From assembly GCF_003031265.1 (NCBI RefSeq), contig NZ_CP019966.1:682001-746000 (forward strand): DNA of 64,000 bases, written 5' to 3'. Below, in pieces: positions 51,751-60,380 of this stretch; position 1 is the stretch's first letter; each line of letters starts with the position of its first letter. The notes below the pieces were generated by a model. The model saw only the letters and a program-made list of their open reading frames with translations, made no database searches and was not told the DNA's origin. The DNA is from Rhodopseudomonas palustris. GTDB taxonomy: Bacteria; Pseudomonadota; Alphaproteobacteria; Rhizobiales; Xanthobacteraceae. Position numbers and translations under genes: made by a program.

Positions 51751-53370
51751 TCATCGTCCGCTGCCGGCGGCGGCGCGTCCATAGACCACGCGGTCAGCGC
51801 GCGTGTTTTCCGTAGCGTCCACTCCGCCGAGCGTCATCTCGCGGAGCAGATAGCGCTGCAGCTTGCCGCTCGATGTCTTCGGCAGATCGTCCATGATCTG
51901 AATCCAGCGCGGATATTTCCACGGCCCGATCGCGGCCTTGACGTGTTCCTTCAGCTCGTCGAACAGCGCTCCGGGATCGATATCGGTGCGGGACGCCAGC
52001 ACGACGAACGCCTTCGGCTTCACCAGCCCATCGATGTCTTCGGCCGGGATCACCGCAGCTTCCAGCACCTTGGCGTGACTCATCAGCGCCTGTTCGATCT
52101 CGAACGGTGACACCCAGATGCCGCTGACCTTGAAGATGTCGTCGGTCCGCCCGCAATAGGTGTAAACGCCATCGGCGCGCCGGTGATATTTATCGCCGGT
52201 TCGGGTCCATTCGCCGACGAAGGTCGTTCGTGTCTTGTCGCGCTGATTCCAATAGCCCGCGGCGGCCGAACGGCCATTCACCAGCAATTCGCCGATCTCG
52301 CCGTCGGCCACGTCGTCTCCACTTTCGTCGACCAGCCGCAGCCGGTAGCCGTCGACCGGCACACCTGACGTTCCGTATTCCACGGCGTGTGGGAGGTTAG
52401 TCAGGAACAGGTGGCCCATCTCGGTTGAGCCAACGCCGTTGACGACGTCGCGGCCGAAACGATTGCGCCAGTTGAGCCCGACCTGCGCCGGCAGCGGTTC
52501 ACCTGCAGAGACGCACAGCCGCAGCCTTTCCGGGAGTGTCTCTGTGCGAGAGCGCGGATCGGCCAGCATGGCCGCATAGAGTGTCGGCACAGCGAACAGC
52601 ATTGTTGGCTGGTGCAGCTGCAAAGTATCGAACACCGAGTCGGCGGTCGGCCGTTCGGGGTAGAGCACCGAGGTGGCGCCGATCCCCATGGTGCAGAACA
52701 TCGCGTTGCCGAGCCCATAGGCGAAAAACAGCTTGGCTGCCGAGAACACCACGTCATCTTCGCGGTAACCGATCCGGCGGCCGGCATTCTCGGCCATGAC
52801 GCGCGGACTCGAATGTACGTGCATCACGCCTTTCGGCATCCCCGTGGTGCCCGAGGAATATTGCCAATAGGCGATGTCGTCCGCGCAAGTCGCAGCGGGG
52901 GCGCCGCCTTCGTCCTCGGCCGCGAGCAGCTCAGCCAGTTGCAGGGCTGAGTGCGGAGCGTCGTCCACTGCGACCACCGCGCGCAGATGCGGCAGATCGG
53001 CCGTGGCCTCTTCGATGACTGGCAGGAATTCCGAGGAGGCGAACACCACCTTGGATCGCGAATCTTCTAGCAGATAGCGATACTGATCCGTGTTCAGCCG
53101 GGTGTTGAGCAGCACCGGAACGATTCCGGCGCGGATCGCGCCCCAGAACAGGATCGGGAAGTCGACGGTGTCCTTGAGCACCAGCGCAATGCGGTTTTCC
53201 TGCTCGACGCCGAGGCGTGCCAGCATTGGGCCGACGCGTGCGACGGCGTCGCGCAGCTCGCCATAACTCAAGCTGCGCTGCGGATCGATGAAGGCGATTT
53301 TGCCGCCCCGGCCTTCCGCAACGTTGCGGTCGACGAAATCGACCGCCGCGTTGTAGTCGCGTAGCGGCAT
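51751..53370 (-). CDS. hbaA: 4-Hydroxybenzoate-CoA ligase
   Basis: This 539-residue adenylate-forming enzyme is close in layout to BadA: P-loop WQYSSGTTGMPKGVMHVHSS (about residues 167-186), FFAYGLGNAMFCTMG, A5 NGVGSTEMGHLFL (about 315-327), A8 GRTDDIFKVSGIWVSPFEIE and catalytic Lys in TSSGKLQRYLLREM. Specificity for 4-hydroxybenzoate over benzoate is inferred from its place next to hbaBCD. ATG 53370 has TTGGAGGGAACC upstream; a start four codons earlier lacks this. It diverges from hbaB. Confidence 0.9.
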   Translation of the reverse strand: MPLRDYNAAVDFVDRNVAEGRGGKIAFIDPQRSLSYGELRDAVARVGPMLARLGVEQENRIALVLKDTVDFPILFWGAIRAGIVPVLLNTRLNTDQYRYLLEDSRSKVVFASSEFLPVIEEATADLPHLRAVVAVDDAPHSALQLAELLAAEDEGGAPAATCADDIAYWQYSSGTTGMPKGVMHVHSSPRVMAENAGRRIGYREDDVVFSAAKLFFAYGLGNAMFCTMGIGATSVLYPERPTADSVFDTLQLHQPTMLFAVPTLYAAMLADPRSRTETLPERLRLCVSAGEPLPAQVGLNWRNRFGRDVVNGVGSTEMGHLFLTNLPHAVEYGTSGVPVDGYRLRLVDESGDDVADGEIGELLVNGRSAAAGYWNQRDKTRTTFVGEWTRTGDKYHRRADGVYTYCGRTDDIFKVSGIWVSPFEIEQALMSHAKVLEAAVIPAEDIDGLVKPKAFVVLASRTDIDPGALFDELKEHVKAAIGPWKYPRWIQIMDDLPKTSSGKLQRYLLREMTLGGVDATENTRADRVVYGRAAAGSGR

Positions 53371-53438
53371 GGTTCCCTCCAACGTCTATGAATTGGAGTG
53401 ATCTAAGCGTTCGCTCGGAGCGATCTCCTTGATTTTTG

Positions 53439-53450
53439 CTAAGCGCTTAG
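53439..53450. promoter_or_regulatory. Perfect palindrome CTAAGCGCTTAG between divergent hbaA and hbaB
   Basis: A 12-base perfect inverted repeat, with a second half-copy CTAAGCG at 53403-53409, 36 bases to the left. It lies 68 bases from the hbaA start and 87 from the hbaB start. A half TTGAT (53428-53432) overlaps its left side. It is a candidate operator acting on both directions. Confidence 0.5.
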
Positions 53451-53475
53451 TCGACTGTTGCGGCGTGACGATCGC

Positions 53476-53489
53476 TTGACTTTGGTCAT
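53476..53489. promoter_or_regulatory. FNR/HbaR-like site TTGAC-TTTG-GTCAT upstream of hbaB
   Basis: This dyad with a 4-base spacer centres about 55 bases before the hbaB ATG, a plausible activator distance. HbaR, encoded just beyond hbaD, is known to activate 4-hydroxybenzoyl-CoA reductase genes. Two similar sites stand at 37864-37877 and 63919-63932. Confidence 0.55.
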
Positions 53490-53537
53490 GGATGCCGCCC
53501 TCCCGCGCCGACAGTCTGGTTGGCGAGGGAGCGACCC

Positions 53538-54029
53538 ATGGATGAAACGATGCTGCGACGCCGCAAGCGGCTGCTCGGCCTGAACGTCAATGGCCGATGG
53601 CGCGAGGACGCGGTTACCGACGACATGTTGTTGGTCGATTACTTGCGCGACATCGCCGGGCTCACCGGCGTCAAGACAGGATGCGACGGCGGCGAGTGCG
53701 GTGCTTGCACCGTGCTGATCGACGGCGAAGCAACTCCGTCCTGCCTGGTGCTGGCGGTGCGCTGCGAGGGACGTCACGTCGAGACGGTCGAGGGCCTGGC
53801 GGCGAATGGGCGGCTGCACCGGCTGCAGCAGACATTTCACGAGCGGCTCGGCGCCCAATGCGGCTTTTGCACGCCCGGCATGATCATGGCGGCCGAAGGT
53901 CTGTTGCGCCGCAATCCGTCGCCGACCGACGAAGAGATCAGGACGGCGCTGTCCGGTAATCTCTGTCGTTGCACGGGCTACGCCAAGATTGTCGAATCGG
54001 TGCAAGCCGCCGTGGAGATCGCGCCATGA
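53538..54029 (+). CDS. hbaB: 4-Hydroxybenzoyl-CoA reductase, [2Fe-2S] small subunit
   Basis: The 163-residue xanthine-oxidase-type iron-sulfur subunit has plant-type ferredoxin Cys in KTGCDGGECGACTVLIDG (about residues 44-61). The second cluster is AQCGFCTPGMIMAAEGLL (about 107-124) with NLCRCTGYAKIVESV (about 143-157). It passes electrons between HbaD and HbaC. ATG 53538 has GAGGGAG upstream; a start at 53520 is weaker. It overlaps hbaC by four bases. Confidence 0.95.
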   Translation: MDETMLRRRKRLLGLNVNGRWREDAVTDDMLLVDYLRDIAGLTGVKTGCDGGECGACTVLIDGEATPSCLVLAVRCEGRHVETVEGLAANGRLHRLQQTFHERLGAQCGFCTPGMIMAAEGLLRRNPSPTDEEIRTALSGNLCRCTGYAKIVESVQAAVEIAP

Positions 54030-56359
54030 GCAGTCCCGCGTTTCAGGGAGGCCTCGACCGTGCCGGCGTTCCGCTGGTCGATGGCATCGACAAAGTCACC
54101 GGGCGAGCGCGTTATACCGCCGATCTGGATCATGCCGACGCGCTGGTCGCGCGGATTCTGCGCAGTCCGATCAGTCATGGCGAGATCGCCCGGCTCGATA
54201 TCAGCAAGGCCCTCGCGCTCAACGGCGTCGCTGCGATCGTCACCGGTGAGGACTGTGCGATCACCTACGGTGTGCTGCCGATCGCGATGAACGAATATCC
54301 GATGGCGCGCGATCGCGTCCGGTATCGAGGCGAGCCGATTGCTGCGGTGGCTGCGATCGACGCCGAGACGGCGCAGCGCGCGCTCGACCTGATCGAATGC
54401 GAGTTCCGAAAGCTGCCGGCCTACTATGAGTCCGAGGCTGCACGCGCCCCGGATGCTTGGTTGCTGCACGACAACAAGCCGGGCAATATCGAACGCGAAG
54501 TTCACAACGAGTTCGGCGATCTCGCCGCGGGCTTCGAAGCCGCCGACTTGATCCGTACCCACACGCACCATTGTGCGGAGGTCAACCACGCCCAGATCGA
54601 GCCGCATGCCTGTCTGATGGATTACGATCCGGCCACTGGGAGGCTGACCGCCCAGAGCGTGTCACAGGTCGGCTATTATCTGCACCTGATGCTGGCGCGC
54701 TGCCTCGAGATCGATCCGTCGCGGGTGCGGGTGATCAAGCCGTTCGTCGGCGGCGGTTTCGGCGCGCGGGTGGAGGTGCTGAACTTCGAGGTGATCGCCG
54801 CGCTGCTCGCCCGTAAGGCCGGCGGCAAAGTGTCGATGCGGCTGAGCCGTGAAGAGACCTTCATTACCCACCGCGCCCGGCCGCAGACCGACATCACCTT
54901 GACGATCGGCATGCGCCGCGACGGCCGGTTCACCGCCTGCTCATGCGAGGTGGTGCAGCGCGGCGGCGCCTATGCAGGTTACGGCATCGTCACCATCCTG
55001 TATGCTGGCGCGCTGCTGCAGGGTTTGTACGACATTCCGGCGGTCAAATACGACGGCTACCGCGTCTACACCAACCTGCCGCCGTGCGGCGCTATGCGCG
55101 GGCACGGCTCGGTCGACGTCCGTCATGCTTTCGAGAATCTGGTCGACCGGATGGCGCGAGAACTCGGCCACGATCCTTTTGCGGTGCGCCGTACCAATCT
55201 GCTGGCGGCGCCGACGCGCACGCTCAACGATCTGATGGTCAACAGCTACGGCCTCGCCGAGTGCCTGGACAAGGTCGAGCATGCCAGCGGCTGGCGCGAG
55301 CGGATCGGCCGGTTGCCGCCGGGCAAAGGCCTCGGCATGGCCTGCTCGCACTATGTCAGCGGCTCGGCCAAGCCGATCCATTTCACCGGCGAGCCCCATG
55401 CGGTGGTGGCGCTGCGGCTCGATTTCGACGGCGGCGTCACCGCGCTGACCGGCGCCGCGGACATCGGCCAGGGATCGTCCACCGTGGTGGCGATCACGGT
55501 CGCAGAAACGCTGGGCATCGCGCTGAACCGGGTCCGGGTGATTTCCGGCGACTCCGCCATCACTCCGAAGGACAATGGTGCGTATTCGTCGCGCATCACC
55601 TTCATGGTCGGCAACGCTGCCATCGATGCGGCGACGAAGTTGAAACAGATCCTGATCGCGGCGGCAGCCCGCAAGCTCGAGGCCGCGCCCGAGCAGATCG
55701 AGTGTGCCGGCGAGAGCTTCTTCATCGGCAGCGGCGCCCAGGCCGCGCTCGGGTTCGCCGAAGTGGCCAAAGCCGCGCTGGTCGACGAGGGCGCAATCAC
55801 GGTCAAGGGCACTTTCACGTGCCCGCCGGAATCGCAGGGCGGCAAACATCGCGGCGGCGCCGTCGGTTCGACAATGGGATTCAGCTACGCCGCTCAGGTG
55901 GTCGAGGTCAGCGTCGATGACGCGACCGGCCTGATCACCGTCGACAAGGTCTGGGCGGCGCTTGATTGCGGCCGCGCCATCAATCCGCTCGCGGTGGTCG
56001 GGCAGGTACAGGGCGCGGTGTGGATGGGGATGGGGCAGGCAATGTGCGAGGAGACGCGCTATCTCGACGGACTGCCCGCGCATGCCAGCTTTCTCGAATA
56101 CCGGATGCCGACGATGATTGAATCGCCTCCGATCGAGGTCGCGATCGTCGAAAGCGTCGATCCGTTTGGGCCGTTCGGCGCCAAGGAGGCCAGCGAAGGT
56201 GCGCTTGCTGGCTTTCCGCCGGCGATGGTCAATGCCGTCGCCAATGCCATCGGCATCGATCTCGATGATCTGCCGGCGACGCCCGATCGCGTCGTCGAGG
56301 CGCTGGCGCGGAGGCGGCGCGAAGCGAAGCGGGCAGTGGCGGTGAGGGCCGCTTCATGA
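54026..56359 (+). CDS. hbaC: 4-Hydroxybenzoyl-CoA reductase, molybdenum large subunit
   Basis: The 777-residue molybdopterin-binding subunit begins with the aldehyde oxidase/xanthine dehydrogenase a/b hammerhead (GIDKVTGRARYTADLDHADAL, about residues 18-38). Cofactor-contact segments are GGGFGARVEVLNFEVIAALL, GQGSSTVVAITVAETLGI and GPFGAKEASEGA (about 715-726), the last holding the expected active-site Glu. It removes the para-hydroxyl of 4-hydroxybenzoyl-CoA to give benzoyl-CoA. The ATGA overlap fixes the start at 54026, and it overlaps hbaD by four bases. Confidence 0.94.
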   Translation: MSSPAFQGGLDRAGVPLVDGIDKVTGRARYTADLDHADALVARILRSPISHGEIARLDISKALALNGVAAIVTGEDCAITYGVLPIAMNEYPMARDRVRYRGEPIAAVAAIDAETAQRALDLIECEFRKLPAYYESEAARAPDAWLLHDNKPGNIEREVHNEFGDLAAGFEAADLIRTHTHHCAEVNHAQIEPHACLMDYDPATGRLTAQSVSQVGYYLHLMLARCLEIDPSRVRVIKPFVGGGFGARVEVLNFEVIAALLARKAGGKVSMRLSREETFITHRARPQTDITLTIGMRRDGRFTACSCEVVQRGGAYAGYGIVTILYAGALLQGLYDIPAVKYDGYRVYTNLPPCGAMRGHGSVDVRHAFENLVDRMARELGHDPFAVRRTNLLAAPTRTLNDLMVNSYGLAECLDKVEHASGWRERIGRLPPGKGLGMACSHYVSGSAKPIHFTGEPHAVVALRLDFDGGVTALTGAADIGQGSSTVVAITVAETLGIALNRVRVISGDSAITPKDNGAYSSRITFMVGNAAIDAATKLKQILIAAAARKLEAAPEQIECAGESFFIGSGAQAALGFAEVAKAALVDEGAITVKGTFTCPPESQGGKHRGGAVGSTMGFSYAAQVVEVSVDDATGLITVDKVWAALDCGRAINPLAVVGQVQGAVWMGMGQAMCEETRYLDGLPAHASFLEYRMPTMIESPPIEVAIVESVDPFGPFGAKEASEGALAGFPPAMVNAVANAIGIDLDDLPATPDRVVEALARRRREAKRAVAVRAAS

Positions 56360-57333
56360 CGGGCCTGAACGCGTTGAATTTGCTTCGTCCCGGCTCGGTC
56401 GATGAGGCGATCGCCGCACTGCTGGCGCATCCGGAAGGACGGCTGCTCGGGGGCGGCACGGATCTGCTCGTCAACATGCGGCGCGGCATCGCGCAGCCCG
56501 AGACGCTGATCGACACCACCGGCATCGCCGAGATCAAACGGCTCGTCGCCGATGGCAGCGGCGTGACCATCGGCGCCGGAGTCAACGTGGCGACCCTCGC
56601 CGCCGACAGTCTGGTTGCGGCCTGCTATCCGGCGCTGAGCGAAGCTGCTCGCAGTGTGGCGGGGCCCGGTCATCGCAAGCTCGGCACCGTCGGTGGCAAT
56701 CTCTGCCTCGACACCCGCTGCATCTACTACAATCAGACCGAATGGTGGCGCGGGGCCAATGCGTACTGCCTGAAGAATCGCGGCGAGACTTGTCACGTCG
56801 CCCCGAAGGGCACCCGCTGCCACGCCGCCTTCAGCGGCGATCTTGCGCCGGCCCTGCTGGTGCTCGGCGCCGAGGTTGAGATCGCCGGGCCGGGTGGCCG
56901 GCGCCGCATCGCGCTCAGCGAATTGTATGTTGAAGATGGACGGGCGCATCTCGCGCTGCGGCCAGGCGAGGTCCTTGTTACGGTGTGGCTGCCGCCCGAC
57001 CCACCTGCGTCGCGCTACGTCAAGGTGCGGCAGCGCGGCGCAATCGACTATCCGCTTGCCGGCATAGCAGTTGCGCTGACGCGTTCCGGGTCCAAGATCG
57101 CGCAGCTTCGCATCGCGCTGACGGGGACCAATTCAAGGCCGTTCCTGCTCGCCGAGACCGCCGCCTTTTCGCAGCGGCCGCTCGACGATGCTCTGCTGCG
57201 CGAGATCGATCGGCTGGTGCAGAAACAAGTGCAGCCGATGCGGACGACGCTGATGCCGGCCAATTACCGGCGCGTCGTCGCGGCGGCCCTGGCAAGCCGC
57301 GTGACGGCCGAGCTGTTTGCCTCACTGGCGTAG
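56356..57333 (+). CDS. hbaD: 4-Hydroxybenzoyl-CoA reductase, FAD medium subunit
   Basis: The 325-residue protein has the CO-dehydrogenase-type FAD fold (GRLLGGGTDLLVNMRRGI, about residues 30-47, and AGPGHRKLGTVGGNLCLDTRC). An insert after GGNL, about residues 117-155, carries several Cys (NLCLDTRCIYYN, AYCLKN, ETCHVAPKGTRCHA). This is the extra [4Fe-4S]-binding loop that distinguishes the 4-hydroxybenzoyl-CoA reductase family from other members. The ATGA overlap with hbaC sets the start. Confidence 0.94.
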   Translation: MTGLNALNLLRPGSVDEAIAALLAHPEGRLLGGGTDLLVNMRRGIAQPETLIDTTGIAEIKRLVADGSGVTIGAGVNVATLAADSLVAACYPALSEAARSVAGPGHRKLGTVGGNLCLDTRCIYYNQTEWWRGANAYCLKNRGETCHVAPKGTRCHAAFSGDLAPALLVLGAEVEIAGPGGRRRIALSELYVEDGRAHLALRPGEVLVTVWLPPDPPASRYVKVRQRGAIDYPLAGIAVALTRSGSKIAQLRIALTGTNSRPFLLAETAAFSQRPLDDALLREIDRLVQKQVQPMRTTLMPANYRRVVAAALASRVTAELFASLA

Positions 57334-57362
57334 GGGTGACGTGGCCCTGCGCGAATGAGCGG

Positions 57363-58088
57363 TTAGCGCACGGCCTGCAGCTTGCCGCGCACCGCACTGC
57401 GGCCGTCGGTTGCCAGCTTGCGCAACCGTGCGACATCGCGCACCGCGACTTGTGATGCCTCGACGGTGACGCCGATGCTGCGCAGCTTGGCGAAGGCCCG
57501 CGACAGCGATTCCGGCGTCAAACCCAACTCACCGGCGATCAGCGCCTTGTCGTAGGGCAGCACCAGCGCGCAGGAGCCGTGCTCGGCGGTCGCTAGCGAG
57601 GCGAGGAATTCGGCCAGCCGCTGCACCCCGCTCTGCGCCTTGAGTTGTTCGACACGCTGCACCAGATGGTGCATATGCTGGCAGATCGAAGCGATCATCG
57701 GCACCGAGATATCCGGGTTGGCTCGGATGCAGCGGACCAGATGATCGGCAGGGATTCGCGCGACACGCGCGTCGGTGACGGCTTCGGCGTTGGCCAGATA
57801 GCGATGGCCGGTCAGCGCCGCAGCTTCGGCGAAACTGCCGCCACGGCTCATGATTTCGATCACGGCTTCGTCGCCGGCCAGATTGCTGCGAAACAGCTTG
57901 ACCCAGCCGCCGACGACGATGAAGAACGCGGTCGCCGGTTCGTCCTGGCGCACGATCGACTCGCGCGGCCGCAGGCTGATCGCGGTGGCCGGCGCGATCA
58001 TGTGCGCGACGGTCTCCGCCTTCAGTCCGCGAAACACGGCGATCCGGGTGATGACCTGTAGATCACCACCGGTCAGCTTCGAAGCCAT
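57363..58088 (-). CDS. hbaR: Crp/Fnr-family regulator of 4-hydroxybenzoate genes
   Basis: The 241-residue protein has a cyclic-nucleotide-type sensor domain (about residues 20-130, RESIVRQDEPATAFFIVVGG) and a C-terminal helix-turn-helix (ALIAGELGLTPESLSRAFAKL, about 177-197). The recognition helix holds E-x-x-S-R, the FNR-type signature for TTGAT half-sites. The N-terminal Cys set of FNR is absent, so oxygen is not sensed through an [Fe-S] cluster. ATG 58088 is preferred to a TTG five codons earlier. It is convergent with hbaD. Confidence 0.9.
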   Translation of the reverse strand: MASKLTGGDLQVITRIAVFRGLKAETVAHMIAPATAISLRPRESIVRQDEPATAFFIVVGGWVKLFRSNLAGDEAVIEIMSRGGSFAEAAALTGHRYLANAEAVTDARVARIPADHLVRCIRANPDISVPMIASICQHMHHLVQRVEQLKAQSGVQRLAEFLASLATAEHGSCALVLPYDKALIAGELGLTPESLSRAFAKLRSIGVTVEASQVAVRDVARLRKLATDGRSAVRGKLQAVR

Positions 58089-58146
58089 CGAGAGCGTTTC
58101 CAATTTTGATTAGGGCAACTACACCCCATGCGGGTTTCGCGGTTCC

Positions 58147-58160
58147 TTGATCGCCATCAA
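58147..58160. promoter_or_regulatory. Perfect FNR-type box TTGAT-N4-ATCAA between hbaR and the dehydrogenase gene
   Basis: TTGATCGCCATCAA lies 59 bases upstream of the hbaR ATG and 122 bases upstream of the ATG at 58282. AadR is reported to activate hbaR in R. palustris, which fits this position. It could equally act on the rightward dehydrogenase-box genes. Confidence 0.75.
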
Positions 58161-58281
58161 CTATTTTGAGCATTCCGGTACGAAATTATGTTGCATTGCA
58201 GCGCCATGTTGCAAAGCAATCACCCGTGCTGCGCCGCGGAGGCGCGTTGAAAACCTGCGAGCTACTGCTAACCTACGAGGC

Positions 58282-59394
58282 ATGGACATTCGGGCGGCGG
58301 TGTTTCGAGAGATTGGCGCGGCGCTCCGCGTCGAGCGGATCGTGCTGGATCCGCCGCAGCCGACCGAAGTCTTGGTGCGGCTAGCTGCGATCGGCCTGTG
58401 CCGCACCGATTATCACGTGATGCGCGGCGAGCGCCGTGTTGCGATGCAGCCGATGGTGCTGGGTCATGAAGCCGCGGGGGTCGTCGAGGCGATCGGCAAT
58501 CAGGTGCAGGGCGTCGAGCCGGGCGATCACGTGGTGCTCACCTTCATTCCGGGCTGCGGTCGTTGTCGCTGGTGCCAGCGCGGATTGCATCATCTATGCG
58601 CCGAGGGGCCGCGCATCACGCATGGGCCGCAGCTCGACGGCAGCTTCCGCCGACGCGATGCCGACGGCCACGATGTCGGCGCGTTCTGCATGATCGGAGC
58701 GTTTGCCGAAGCCACGGTCGTCGATCAGGCCTCGGTGCTGGTGATCGAGAAGGATATTCCGCTCGATCATGCCAGCCTGATCGCTTGTGGCGTGCCGGCC
58801 GGTGTCGGCGCTGCGCGCCATCGCGCGCGCGTCAAGCCGGGCGACACCGTGCTGGTCGTGGGCTGCGGCGGCGACGGCATGAACGTGGTGCAGGGCGCAA
58901 AGCTCTGCGGCGCGTCGATGATCATCGCTGCCGACATCGTCGCACAAAAGCTGGAATGGGCGCGGAGCTTCGGCGCCACGCACGGCACCACGGCGCAAGG
59001 CGGCGAGCTGATCAGCACCGTGCAGGCGTTGACTGAAGGCGTTGGCGTCGATCACGCCTTCGTCTGCATCAACCCAGCCGAAACGCTGCTGCCGGCGTTT
59101 CGTGCCACCGCGAAGGCCGGCAACGTTGTGGTCACTGCGATCACGCCCGACACCGTCAAGCAGATCGACGTGCCGCCGCTGGAACTGTTCGCCACTCAGA
59201 AGGCGATCATGGGCGCGGTGTACGGCTTCGCCAGCCCGCGTCTGCAGATCCCCGAACTGCTGGGCTTGTATCGCCGCGGCGATCTCAAGCTCGGCGAACT
59301 GATCAGCCGGACCTATCGGCTCGACGAGATTAACCAAGGTTATGCCGACCTCGATGCCGGGCGGAACCTGCGCGGCGTAGTGCTGATCGATTAA
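58282..59394 (+). CDS. Zinc-dependent alcohol dehydrogenase (class III-like)
   Basis: This 370-residue medium-chain dehydrogenase begins MDIRAAVFREIGAALRVERI. Catalytic zinc ligands are in GLCRTDYHVMRG (Cys about residue 38) and LGHEAAGVVEAIG (His about 63). Structural zinc ligands are in GCGRCRWCQRGLHHLC (about 92-107). The Rossmann loop reads GCGGDGMNVVQGA, with Asp where Val is usual. Its length and pattern resemble class III or NDMA-type dehydrogenases. Upstream of boxC and boxB it may process an alcohol or aldehyde of an aromatic precursor; the substrate is unknown. ATG 58282 has ACGAGG upstream. Confidence 0.85.
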   Translation: MDIRAAVFREIGAALRVERIVLDPPQPTEVLVRLAAIGLCRTDYHVMRGERRVAMQPMVLGHEAAGVVEAIGNQVQGVEPGDHVVLTFIPGCGRCRWCQRGLHHLCAEGPRITHGPQLDGSFRRRDADGHDVGAFCMIGAFAEATVVDQASVLVIEKDIPLDHASLIACGVPAGVGAARHRARVKPGDTVLVVGCGGDGMNVVQGAKLCGASMIIAADIVAQKLEWARSFGATHGTTAQGGELISTVQALTEGVGVDHAFVCINPAETLLPAFRATAKAGNVVVTAITPDTVKQIDVPPLELFATQKAIMGAVYGFASPRLQIPELLGLYRRGDLKLGELISRTYRLDEINQGYADLDAGRNLRGVVLID

Positions 59395-59430
59395 AGTCAG
59401 CGCGCAACGCCGATGACAAAAGGAAGAACA

Positions 59431-60252
59431 ATGGCAGGCTTGAACCCGACTGGTACGCTGGCAATCGAAGGCGCCCAGTTGGAATATCGCTTCGCCGGTC
59501 CACAGCCGGACGTCGCGCCGACCCTTGTGTTGCTGCACGAAGGTTTGGGCTCGGCGGCGTTGTGGGGCGAATTTCCGGACAAGCTCGCGGCCGCGACCGG
59601 TGCCGGCGTGTTCGCATATTCCCGCGCCGGCTATGGCAGCTCGACACGTGCCGCATTGCCGCGCCCGCTCGACTACATGCATCGTGAGGCTTTGCAGGTG
59701 TTGCCGCGGGTGCTTGACCAGATCGGCTTTCGCCGCGGCCTGCTGGTCGGCCACTCCGACGGGGCCTCGATTGCGGCGCTGTATGCGGGCGGCGTCGCCG
59801 ATCACCGCGTTCGCGGTGTCTCGCTGATCGCGCCGCACTTCATCGTCGAAGACATTTCGGTGGCGTCGATCGCGGCGATTCGGACGACGTACGAGACGAC
59901 CGAGCTGCGTGCAAAGCTCGCGCGCTGGCACGACGACGTCGACAATGCCTTTTACGGCTGGAACGATGCCTGGCTCGATCCGGCGTTTCGCGCCTGGGAC
60001 ATCGCCGACTCGCTCGCTTACATCCGGGTGCCGCTGCAGATCGTGCAGGGCGAGAACGACCAATACGGAACGATGCGGCAGATCGAGATCGCACGTTCGG
60101 AATGCTATTGCCCGCTCGAAGTCGAACTGCTCGCGGGAGCGGGGCATTCGCCGCATCGCGAAGCCGCCGACGCGACGCTGCGGCTGATCGCCGGCTTCGC
60201 GGACCGCATTCTGAGCGGCCATGCCGAGGCGACCGGCGGTCGCGCGGCCTGA
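59431..60252 (+). CDS. Alpha/beta-fold hydrolase
   Basis: The 273-residue protein has LVLLHEGLGSAALW (oxyanion loop, about residues 33-46), AYSRAGYGSS, and the nucleophile elbow GHSDGASIAAL (Ser replaced by Asp at the second position after His: G-H-S-D-G, Ser at about 109). A late GAGHSPHRE provides the catalytic His. It may be a thioesterase, lactonase or ring-fission hydrolase acting with the box genes; the substrate is unknown. AAGGAAG 5 bases upstream supports ATG 59431 over an ATG at 59413. Confidence 0.8.
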   Translation: MAGLNPTGTLAIEGAQLEYRFAGPQPDVAPTLVLLHEGLGSAALWGEFPDKLAAATGAGVFAYSRAGYGSSTRAALPRPLDYMHREALQVLPRVLDQIGFRRGLLVGHSDGASIAALYAGGVADHRVRGVSLIAPHFIVEDISVASIAAIRTTYETTELRAKLARWHDDVDNAFYGWNDAWLDPAFRAWDIADSLAYIRVPLQIVQGENDQYGTMRQIEIARSECYCPLEVELLAGAGHSPHREAADATLRLIAGFADRILSGHAEATGGRAA

Positions 60253-60282
60253 TCGGCCATCGGCAATGGACCAGGCCGCCTC

Positions 60283-60352
60283 GCATTAAAATGCATCAAA
60301 GTCGCATTTGCGGCTGGACTCTCCGGCAAAACATGAATTATAATGCACATTA
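60283..60352. promoter_or_regulatory. Two related AATGCA-containing dyads upstream of boxC
   Basis: GCATTAAAATGC (60283-60294) and TAATGCACATTA (60341-60352) are each dyads with a 2-base centre. They share the word TTAWAATGCAY (60286-60296 and 60338-60348), 52 bases apart. They lie in the 128-base gap before boxC and could be operators for a box-pathway regulator. BoxR-type regulators in other bacteria use TGCA-containing sites, which fits but is not proof. Confidence 0.45.
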
Positions 60353-60380
60353 GAAGCAAGAGGAAGCGCAGGGAGCCGCC

